Source: Vitis vinifera
Taxonomy: Eukaryota; Streptophyta; Magnoliopsida; Vitales; Vitaceae
DNA: 64,000 bases
NCBI RefSeq assembly: GCF_030704535.1
Contig: NC_081807.1
Location: forward strand, 9,140,001 to 9,204,000
Reading direction: 5' to 3'
The first letter of the stretch is position 1. Every line of letters begins with the position of its first letter. A model generated the notes under the pieces. It was not told the DNA's origin. It was given only the letters and a program-made list of their open reading frames with translations, and searched no databases. Positions 44,731 to 55,294 of the stretch are shown here, one piece after another. A program made the translations under genes and the position numbers.

Positions 44731-45950
44731 TAATTTTTAAAACATTTTTTTCATCTGACTTGACATTAGTTTCACCTCTAAATAAGTGGTAGGTGGAGAT
44801 GTCCCTTTCATGAAGTCTAACAACCAATTTAGATGCATACGAGGAGTCATAGACTCATAGTAAGGTGGCACATCAAAGTAGGAAATTTTGATGCATGTGA
44901 GATCAAGGTTGAATTTCAAGTGCATGAATAACAATGGAGAGGATGGTCTTCAATGATATGAAACATGACAATATTGCACAATGAGGGTCTTATATATAAT
45001 TTTAATATAATGCAATAATAACAATTTTCCTTTGTTTATGCAGTGATTGATAACATGTTATATTTATACACAATCTATGCATTGATGGATAACATGTTAA
45101 TATCATGCAGACTTCTTCTTTTTTTAAATAATTTTTAAAACATTTCTTTCATCTGCTTGACATTAGTTTTGCCTCTAAATAAGTGGTAAAGTTGTCATTG
45201 TTTGTCAAATTTCAGCCATGGCGGGTGGAGATGTTCCTTTCATGAATTCTAACAACCAATTTAGATGCATATGAGGGGTCATAGACTCATATAGTAAGGT
45301 GGCACATCAAAGTTGAAAATTTTAATGCATGTGAGATCGAGGTTGAATTTCAAGTGCATGAATTCGATCAACATCAATAACAATGGAGAGGATGGTCTTC
45401 AATGATATGAAACATGGATGTGACAAATGACAATATTGCATAATGAGGGTCTTATATATAATTTTAATATAATGCAATAATAACAATTTTCCTTTGTTTA
45501 TGCAGTGATTGATAACATGTTATATTTATACGCAATCTATGCATTGATGGATAACATGTTAATATCATGCAGACTTCTTCTTTTTTTAAATAATTTTTAA
45601 AACATTTCTTTCATCTGCTTGACATTAGTTTTGCCTCTAAATAAGTGGTAAAGTTGTCATTGTTTGTCAAATTTCAGCCATGGCAGGTGGAGATGTCTCT
45701 TTCATGAATTCTAACAACCAATTTAGATGCATATGAGGGGTCATAGACTCATATAGTAAGGTGGCACATCAAAGTTGGAAATTTTAATGCATGTGAGATC
45801 AAGGTTGAATTTCAAGTGCATGAATTCGATCAACATCAATAACAATGGAGAGGATGGTCTTCAATGATATGAAACATGACAATATTGCATAATGAGGGTC
45901 TTATATATAATTTTAATATAATGCAATAATAATAATTTTCTTTTGTTTAT
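44731..45950. repeat. Three tandem units of ~400-460 bp
   Basis: Unit starts (taatttttaaaacatttyt) are at about 44731, 45129 and 45591. Units share 'aacaaccaatttagatgcat', 'aatggagaggatggtcttca' and 'gataacatgttatatttata'. Unit 1 lacks a ~35-bp piece (aagttgtcattgtttgtcaa...) present in units 2 and 3; unit 3 is cut near 45950. No frame is conserved across units. It lies between the RING gene and the PR-1 gene. Confidence 0.85.
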
Positions 45951-45959
45951 GTTTAGAGT

Positions 45960-46540
45960 TTATTCTAATTCTAAACTTCATAGGCCCATTGTACTATTTG
46001 GTTAGTTTGAGGATAAAATTATCTAAAAGGATCACATTCTCTTTACCTCATAAGTCCCTCAAAGGTTATCAAGTTTACAAATTATCTTGAAGTTGATGAG
46101 TCATATTTACAAAATTTGACTATCTCATATTTCCAATTATATCTTTTGTCTGTCTTTTTCTTCTATGGTCATTTACCTTTACTTTTCTAACCTTTTTTAT
46201 TATTATTATTTTGTCCTTTATTTGCTATATATATTAAGACTAATTCCTTCAATTTTCTTCTTTCCCCATTTTTTTTCATATTTTTTTCCTTGGATTTTTT
46301 AGAAGTTTTTGTGTTTTCAAGTATGGTAGAACTACCGTTTGGTATGAAGTCACAATAGAAAGCAAAATACATAAAAACAAGTGATGTTATTTATCTTGTG
46401 GGAATCAATACATACCCTTTGTGTGTTCAATCGTTTCCCATCTATATGAAGTTGTATTCCCAAATATTAGAAAAGAGAATGAAGAGCTTTATATTTATTT
46501 TATTAATTGATGAAAAGCAATAAGCATGCATGAAAGCTAT
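45960..46540. repeat. PR-1 downstream flank, duplicated at 25100-25440
   Basis: Aligns with 25098-25420. It contains the shared 3'-end sequence 'tattttattaattgatgaaaagcaataagcatgcatg' in part (compare 27540), which is the PR-1 3' UTR of this sub-family. Confidence 0.7.
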
Positions 46541-46543
46541 AGA

Positions 46544-47029
46544 CTAATAAGGACGCTGCCCCTCCATATTTCCAGGAGGATGATAGTTGCAGGTGATGAA
46601 CCACCACCCATTTTTGCAATGAACGCTAGCACACCCAAGATAAAGTGAGTCACCCCAAACAATCTGGGTATAGTGCAGGCACTCTCCACCAACACATGAG
46701 TTGGAGTTGTAGTCATAGTTTGGCTTCTCAGTTACCCAAAACTCGACTGCATCTGAACCTGACACTGAAGTACCATACACTTTAGCAAGGTTCTCTCCGT
46801 ACGGCCCTCCTGAATTCTCCAAGCTGCAATGCGCAGCAACCCGGCTACTAGCATATCTCCTGGCGTAGGCTGCGACTGTCTCATTCCATGCGATGGGCTG
46901 CACTCCTACCTGTGCCCGTGCAGCATTGTGGGCGTCCACATAGTCTTGGGGGGAGGTCTGAGCTAGTGAGAAATGAGCCAGGGCTGAACCTAATATGTAA
47001 ATGGCTAAGAGAAACTTGTGAATCCCCAT
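46544..47029 (-). CDS. PR-1-type CAP protein, intact ORF, CNYH variant with altered cavity
   Basis: Intronless, 161 residues, one more than its sister at 27587-28069 because of an extra residue in KVYGTSVSGSD. Signal peptide 1-23 (SLA|QTS). The CAP framework is present: DAHNAARAQVG, GPYGENLA (E79), E101, LHYTQIVW (H119), and cysteines at 68, 112, 117, 133, 138 and 147. The first cavity histidine is replaced: the sister has MEHSGG, this one LENSGG (N72). The C-terminus is CNYH then PPGNMEGQRPY, so the Asp of CNYD is lost here as well. Start at the ATG with TATAAATA (47095-47102) about 65 bp upstream. The frame is open, so it is called as a gene, but the loss of two signature residues makes altered activity likely. 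Confidence 0.88.
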   Translation of the reverse strand: MGIHKFLLAIYILGSALAHFSLAQTSPQDYVDAHNAARAQVGVQPIAWNETVAAYARRYASSRVAAHCSLENSGGPYGENLAKVYGTSVSGSDAVEFWVTEKPNYDYNSNSCVGGECLHYTQIVWGDSLYLGCASVHCKNGWWFITCNYHPPGNMEGQRPY

Positions 47030-47094
47030 TTTTTATGTTCAGGGAAGACAGGATTTGAGGGTTGTCGAGTCAAATAGGAGATCTAGTTCAAGGT

Positions 47095-47102
47095 TATTTA
47101 TA
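47095..47102 (-). promoter_or_regulatory. TATA box of PR-1 (46544-47029)
   Basis: TATAAATA on the minus strand, upstream of the ATG, matching the sister genes; the 5' leader is slightly longer here. Confidence 0.7.
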
Positions 47103-47421
47103 GATTAAATTAGGGTAAAGAAGTTCTTATCTTCTTAAGGGGATCGAAGGACATCATCATCTCAGACGAAGTCACAAGGGTTTAAATGGTGTTTCCTCGG
47201 TCTCACATGATTTCACAGGATTTGGTGAGTAAATTTGGAAGATTTGTTTAGATTTTTTAATATTTGTCAGGATTTAACTCTTTACTATAAGGATTTGGTC
47301 ATTTAATTTGTTATTATAACCATTTTATTTTATGAAGATTTATAAAATTTCAATTAACCCTTCAAATTAATGGAACGACTAATACTATTAGCTTTTATTG
47401 ATTAAAATAATAAATAAATAA

Positions 47422-47423
<2 letters not shown>

Positions 47424-47470
<47 letters not shown>
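47424..47470. repeat. (AT)n microsatellite
   Basis: About 22 uninterrupted AT units preceded by (AAAT)n at 47409-47425, about 400 bp upstream of the PR-1 start. Confidence 0.9.
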
Positions 47471-47471
<1 letters not shown>

Positions 47472-47922
47472 CTACAATTCTAAGGTCTGGTTTGGGATAA
47501 ATTCTTATTTTAGGTTTTAGTTAGGAACTAAAATCAAAGTGAGAGTAAAAATTTTTAAAAATAATATTGATATTGAAAGTGTTATTAAATGTAGAGGAAA
47601 TTTTTGTATAAGTCAAAATAGAGTTTATATAAGAAATAATATTTTTCTAACTTTTATATTAAATTCTTTTTTAATTCATAATTTTTTAAAGCAAAATTAA
47701 ACAATCAAATATAAAAAGTCTTATTAATTTTAAAATAAGCTTTTAATTTCTCAATTTTTGATCCAAATTGACCTAAAATTTGTTGTGACAACTATTTCTT
47801 GTTTTATTTCAAATTAAATGAGAATCTTGTTTTAACTATATATGCATTTATAAATTTTCTATAGGTCAGGCGAAGACATCTCACTGTTGTCTACAATTAT
47901 CAACATGCACCAAAAATAATAA

Positions 47923-48838
47923 AAGAGAATTACCTAATAGAGGTTGAGGGTGAAAATGAACCGAAAGGGTTACTCGATATGATAATTCCTAAAAAATGAG
48001 TGTTTTTTTTTCTTACCTATTTGCTCTTTGAGTCAATTTTAAAAATAAAATAAAACTTGTTAGAAAAGAAAGAAGGAATAGAAATTGTACTTCCATTCAT
48101 AGTGCCCTGTCCATCGAAGGCTTCCATTTTCTCATCATCATCGGGGTGTGTTCATCGTCTTCATTGTACCCTCAACATCACTTTGGAACTATAGTTGTCA
48201 TCATATGTCAAATATTTTCTTGTATTTTATATATTTATATTTGACAAATGTTATTTTCTTTGATTTCACTTTATAGGGTTCTTTCACACTTATTTCAATT
48301 TCTAGATATTGGGAATGGGAGAGAACTTGCATTTGTATTTCTTCCGTAAGATTAATAGTTTTGAATATGAAATATCTTGCAATTCCATCAATCATGTTAC
48401 TCTACTTTTTGGCCCCCTACACAAGATTTCTTCGTTTATTCAATTTTTTTCCCCTCATTTGGCTACAAAGAAAGTATATAAAATAAATAAATAAATGAAT
48501 GTTGGCTTTTATAATTCATGTTGTTTTGGTTTTCATAAAATAAAATAAATCAACCTCAACTAATCCATATAGTTTAACTAACCCTAGTTCAGTTGGTCTT
48601 GACTTTATTTCATTTTTTTTTCTTACATTTTCTCATAAACCAAATGAAGCATTATTTTAATTTTTTCCATAATTTTAATGTCTAATTTTGTCTTGATGTT
48701 AATATAATCAGTATTTTTACAAAACTGGCATTTGGAGGAATTTTCACACTTTTAGCCCATACTTTAGAGGACTTATCAACAGGGGTTACCCTTCCAAGTT
48801 ATTTTCACCCTCAACCCACCCTAATGGGTAATTCTCCC
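47923..48838. mobile_element. MULE-like element, GGGAGAATTAC family
   Basis: 916 bp with the same terminal inverted repeats as 8673-10364 (left end decayed to aagagaattac, right end complement of gggagaattac). Both ends continue into 'ttgagggtgaaaat'-type sequence. A perfect 9-bp duplication 'aaataataa' flanks it (47914-47922 and 48839-48847). The interior is non-coding. The duplication falls in an (AAT)n run, so part of the match could be chance. Confidence 0.75.
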
Positions 48839-48839
48839 A

Positions 48840-48859
<20 letters not shown>

Positions 48860-48870
<11 letters not shown>

Positions 48871-49841
48871 CAGACAACACTGCAATATGATAGCATTTAG
48901 ATTTCTTTCAACAAAAAATAGTAATTATTTTTAAGGTTAAATTCCACTTCTAGTTGAGGCATGTTTTGTCCAAACCTATAGCCGGTATGAAATTAATCCT
49001 TATCTTTTTTAAAATGTCGACATATAACTTCCTACCTATTTAATTCACACGAAAATGAGGATAACAGAGATAATTAAGCATGACTATGATTAGACAAGTT
49101 TAGGTTTTTTCAAATTATCCAAATATTTTATGTCACAAAATAAAAAGATTTTTTTTCCCAAAAAAATTGACGAAAAGTAAAGAGAAAAGAGAATACAAAT
49201 AAATAAAAAAAATTAAAAACAAATAGGATGAAAGAAAGATAAAGAATGATAAAAAAAATTGATTTAAAGTTAATAAATTATTTTTATATTTTATTTTAAA
49301 AAAAAAATTATTTATTTTAATTCTTATATATTTTATGTTATTTTATAATTTTCGTGTAAGGAAGTCTTTTTCATTTTTCTATTTTTTAAAACCAAACATA
49401 TCATAAAAGTGATGAGCCTTATGACACATAAAACCCTAGCCCTTCAGCCCTGTTTGGATCGAGTCAAAAGTTCTTTGATTAAGTCCAAAATTCATATGGT
49501 AAAAGAGGTTTTGGTTTGCAACAGTTTGGCCATAGCCATCTACTGACTCCATGCTTTTTGGGGTTGAAATTTAAGCAAAGTTCATGGAATTAACGGCCAC
49601 ATAATCAGAAACTGAAGGAAGAAAATTGGAAATTTTCAAGAAGTGGAGACCCACACATCCGTTGCTATCAATGTCCAAAGATTTAAATGGGTACAATAAT
49701 GGGGCTTTAATGCCATCATCCAACATTTGCAATTAAAACCAACCAAGCTAACCTCAGACAAAACCCACCTGTGAATCACTGGCAGAGGAATATTTAAACA
49801 ACTAACTAATAAGAGAATGAAATTTGGAGATGATATGAATC
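48860..49841. repeat. TBL 3' flank, reference copy
   Basis: 49411-49841 is the version of the TBL 3' flank that recurs at 25735-26110, 28785-28906 + 35317-36392, and in part 28365-28460. 48870-49400 is AT-rich intergenic DNA ending in a MITE-like 'aaccaaacatatcataaaagtg', also seen near 28775. Confidence 0.7.
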
Positions 49842-52800
49842 TCAGTTTTGAAACTTGATATTGTTTAGATGTGTTATGAACAAGTCATTCCAAGTATCCG
49901 TAGTTCCTGGTAGGCACCAGTGCATGCAATCGTCATGCTTCTTTCCACCAGCTGTGGAGGGATGGGCATCTGCTCTAAACTCACTCATCCGGGTTATCTC
50001 CAAAATATGGAAATCAGAGCCTTGCAGGGCCTTGTATAGGTGCTGGTTCACAAGGCGTGTCTCCACATTTGTTCCATTGTTCTCCAAAGAGAAGAGTTCT
50101 TCAACCTGAAAGACAACACTGGAACTTACAACCTTGGTGGCAGTGATAAAAATACAACCTTCAAACTATGAGTAGCAGAAAGGACATGGTATCACATGGA
50201 AAAGCCCATAAGAGGAATGAACATAATAGGGGAGAAATTCCCCTCAAACCAATTCATGTGGTCATTTGTTGATCAGAAAGAGAAAAATTAGATGGGCAAG
50301 AATTTAAGCAATTTTTAAGATTATGACTGTCCAGTGTTCTTAGTAGTTCCTTTCTTATGAGTCTATAGGGCTTCCTTGAATCTTATTTAAAATTTAGAAA
50401 GTCTTCTTAGCTGGAAATTACTTAATTCAAGAAATTTCTATTCCAGTTCTATTTTCTTTAGGTTTTTGCTTTTTATGAGTATCTGCTTCAAGTTCAATTA
50501 TAAGTGTTTTCTAGGGTTCCAAACCAGCCCATCAGGAATTAAAGAAACTCTATTTTATATAAATATTGGTTAATTTTGTTTTTATAAGATTCTTTTGCTT
50601 GCCTAGAAAGTTTTCAGGAGTATAAACAAGGAGCTATTTACCAAAATGAGATTGGAGCTTGATTAATGGAAATATGAAAGTTCTAGTTTGAGGATTGAGC
50701 ATTTCAGACATGATTGTCTAGATTCTTCTTATTGCTCTCATTCTTCAGTCCTTTCTTTTAATTGTCCCTTCTAATTTGCTGATCATTATGTGAACTGTCC
50801 ACACAATCGGCCCTGACGATAAGAATAACCAACTTTTTAAATATGACACCCTAACCCTAGCTTAACCTCACCTTTCTAGCACTAAAATCTTACATTTTCC
50901 TTATTGTCAAGAAATTACAAGCAGCATTTTTCCTAAATTGCAGGCCCAATCATTTAACCAGCAAACCAAACAACATTCTTCTACTTCACTGGCCTTTAAA
51001 AGCATTAACTTTCCTAAATCTTGGCCAATTGGGTGAATGGAGAGCGTAGAAACCATTATTTTGAGTTCAAGTATTTTATCATGTGTCACCTACCAACATA
51101 ATGTTCAATAACACTCATCATTACAGAATGATGCTTACTTGTTCTGGCAACAAAGGCTGTAGGTGCTGACAAAAACCACCTTGGTCCCAATCACCTCCTT
51201 CAAAATGTCTTGGGGATTGTGTGCGGAAGAACTTGATCCCACCGGTTCGCATTCTTCTCTCCACAAATGAGATCTATCAAAAATGCAAATATAAAACTTA
51301 AGCAAATTAACACTCCATAGTGAAGATGTGCAGAGTAACATCTAAAATTTGTTCCCATCGAGACTTGTTATCATTTCATTATTTTACTTCACGTTATATT
51401 GGTCATCTGATTTAAAAATTAAAAAACAATTAAAAAGAGAAAAAAAAATGAAAATCCAGACGATGTCACTGGATAAATGGTAGCAAAGAATGTGACACTG
51501 TTGGCGTTGACAAATCTCCTCATCCATCTAGGCTCAGGTTTGCACCCCTAAACATGTGACATGTGAACAGTTCTTCTTAGATAATTTTAAACTTCTGTGC
51601 CTGATTATTGCACAACTTTTCCTCAAAGATAATTCTTAAATTATTTATCCATAAAAGAAGAAACCCAAACAAGCCTATAAAACAAGTAGCCATATCACAG
51701 TGTAACAGACAAAAGGATTTTAAGAACAAAAGTGCATTCAAATGTACAAAACAAGCATTGATGCCTCCCTACTACTTGGGTTGGGGAACACAAATCATGC
51801 CTTGCCATTTTAGCCATACTTGTGCAAATGTAAAAACAGTATCTTATGAAAGAGATTTCTCAGAATGGTTAAATGCTAGTTTACAGAATTGTGGTTGCAA
51901 AACAATCTCCACATTCTGCAACTACTTGAAAATGAGTATTTGGATCAGGTGTCTTAACATCCACTGGTCAAACAAATTTTACCATGTCTAATGTGAATAG
52001 TCGATTTAGAAGGGTTTTCATCTTATATCATAGCCAGAATCTTGAAAAACAAACAGGTAAACGTCATACCATGTGTTTCAAAACCAAATCAAGGCCAACA
52101 TGGGGAGGTAGAGCAGGAATCAAAGGCAGACCGTTCTCAAAGAAAAGCATGGGTGACTTCACAGGGTCAAACTTTGAAGGAGCCCACCACCTAGAAGCAA
52201 AAAGCCAAATAAGGTGTGAGAAAAATCTAGTAGCACCTACGAAATTGTTTCAAACTCAAAACAAATTTAATGTATACAAGAGACTAGTCATTTTCGTCCA
52301 TAAAAATATTCCTCCATATAAAAAATAAAAAACAAAAGAAATTCCTATCCAAAAGAAGAAAAAAAAAATAGAATTGAACTAACTTATAACTTATAAGATA
52401 AATGTGACTATTAGGTGTGAGGAGCTGGGCCCACATACCCCTGAATAAGTGCACTGAGCATTGAAGGAACCATACAAAGGGAATATGCCAAGTTCTTTTA
52501 ACTGAAAAAAGGAAGGGTCAATGACAAACATTTCTATCCCACCATGCAAGATTCATACTCCCCAGGTGCTTTCAATGATGGTAGCACTAACGTTTCTTAA
52601 TATGTCTCAATTTACTAAGTATAAAGCCAGATACATACATTTGCCAACTTCATAAAGCAAAATATAATTCACTCTAAAAATCTAGCCTAAGTTGTTAATG
52701 TAAACTACAGCATATGGTGTTTCAAGGGGAAAACAACATTACCAGTGTCCTGTGTTAAAGATAAGAATATCATGGAAGCTTGGAGCCTCTGCCCATGTAC

Positions 52801-55250
52801 CATCTGGGATATCGACATCAACTCGAAAACCCTCTTTATATCCAAGAGATTCTAATGTGCCACCATTAGCATCAGCAGACCACCTACATGAGATAGGAGT
52901 GAAGCAAGCCTCTGTTACATGCAACTAAAGGATAGCAGGAAAAGTGGGGGGGAAATGTAGCAAGACACCAAATCAACAAATCCAAAACAAATGTTCAAAA
53001 TTAATCCAACTAGACACCACAAGTAAAATTTTAGAGAATCTCATTTGCATGATATCCTAGAGGGAAAGAGGGAAACAGCATCAGCAGTGATTACATGATC
53101 TACAGCATTAACCCAGTCTGATGCAAAAGTTGTTCATAGAACATGCCAGCTGACATCATGCACACATTCATGATGATTCACCAGCATATGATAATCATGA
53201 AGCTTAAAGCAAATGACTCATCATGGCAGAGGACTTCACTATAAAGAATAATTTCTAAAATCATCAATGATAACTACTTGACATCCCAATGTCTTCACAT
53301 TTGAAATGAACCCCAATTATTTTCTACCAGCAGTCAGATCTCCATTAATACAATGTAGAAAATAACATGCCCTCTAGAATAAATCAAGCTTTTCTCCATC
53401 CATTGCAAAATTTTCTGATTCTTAATTGTTTGGGGTTGAACCAAATGCAAAGAACTGTAATCACTATAACTTCCAAACTCATAGACCACAGACTTGGGAA
53501 ATGTTTTTGCCCAGGCTGACCAGAATTCCAGTAAAATGTCTCTGTTTTAAATATTAAGATACAGTTTTTCATAACACTATTTCCATCGGCACAAATAAGG
53601 AACCATCATCTCAGGAGCATCAAGGGATCATTTGATTTACGTGAACTCCATGTTTTATAGAGCCCATCAGTGACTAAAATCCACCACTTGATGGGGGTCA
53701 AGTGTAAAAAAAATATGAACTAGAAACGTCAAGTTTTAACCATCAGATTTAAATTCCTAATAGAAACAGGTTGTAAAGTTTTCCACCAAGTTTAATTAAA
53801 ATCACATCTAAAAAATTATTATATCAAGCTCATTTTAGACTTTTAACGTACTTCTTTATAACTAAGGATATCCCCCCCACAAGGGTTTGACGCATAGGGG
53901 AAATCCTAGCATATCATGTAATTATTTTAGTGCAATTGATCTACTAACTATATAGTGCATCCTGGTGTTTTTTGCTCTTTAGAGCATGTTTTAAGAGAAA
54001 CCAAGAACCCATGCATTCTGAATTATACAGTGACTCGTTATACATAATTATCTCTTAAACAAACTTCAACCAATGACTCACCTTCATTACATTTAGGAAA
54101 TCATGTTTTCAACTGTTACTTCATCCACCATCAAAGATCACCAATTGATGGGTCTCATTCAATATATCAATTGTACAACAGTACAAGTTCTAAATATCTT
54201 ATTTAAATTTTTATTCAAAACCATATAAAAGGTTTTCCACTGTCACAAATTTAGTTGAATTTGATTAAAATTATATCAAAAATCAAGCCAATTTTTGTGC
54301 TTTTTTTTTATTATTATTATTTGAATCACTATAGGTATCCCCCCCAGCACTATCCCATTAGGGTTTGGGCAACAGGACTAACCCTTGTAGATCACATCAT
54401 GTTTTTTGTCCACTTAATCTACTAATTATACAGCAGGTCCTGATTTATTCCAAAGTGGCATGTTTTAGAGGAACACAAACCTGTGCATTTAAAACCATAT
54501 CTAAGTCAATGTACTTTGAAACTTAATACACAACCAATCATGCACCAAAAAAAAGGATTCATCTGGTAAGTGAGATGAGCTATCTTACCTAGATGGGCAC
54601 CCTTCCAATACCACAATATTTATACTTCATGATAGACTAAGGGTTGAATGAATCGGATTCTTATGGCATTCCAAGTTCTTCAAATCTCAGATAGTTAGCC
54701 TCTTTCTACAACATTCTAGCATGACTTAATTTTAAAAATAACAGTACTGCACAATTCAAAATTCTCTATATCGAGTAGAAAATGCTCTCAGGAGGATTTT
54801 ATTTGGACCTACCCACCCTACAAGACTAAAACATTGGAGATTTCCCTTTTAATCCATCATTGATAATTCAACCACCTGTCCACTAAATATATGAGACTAG
54901 TAAATTAAGTTTCTAGTTCTTTGTGAAAGGGAAATGATTACTCAACACATTAAACACCAGGAATGCACATAGCACCGATACTGGAAATATATCACTTGCT
55001 AATCATATATTGAGGACTTCTGATATAAATCACGGGCACGCAACTGTTATATTGTTTTGACATATTTTCAATGGAAATACAGGGGTATTGATATTATCAC
55101 GCTAATCTATTGATTATTCTTGATATTTTATCCCTTTAAGTACTTATTAAGAGAAAAAGAAAATAACTTTAAAGTTACTCTTGACTAAGACAGGTTAGCA
55201 ACAAGAAAAGAGAAAGAGAAAGAAAAAGTGATTTAACATGTGTGTATGAG

Positions 55251-55294
<44 letters not shown>

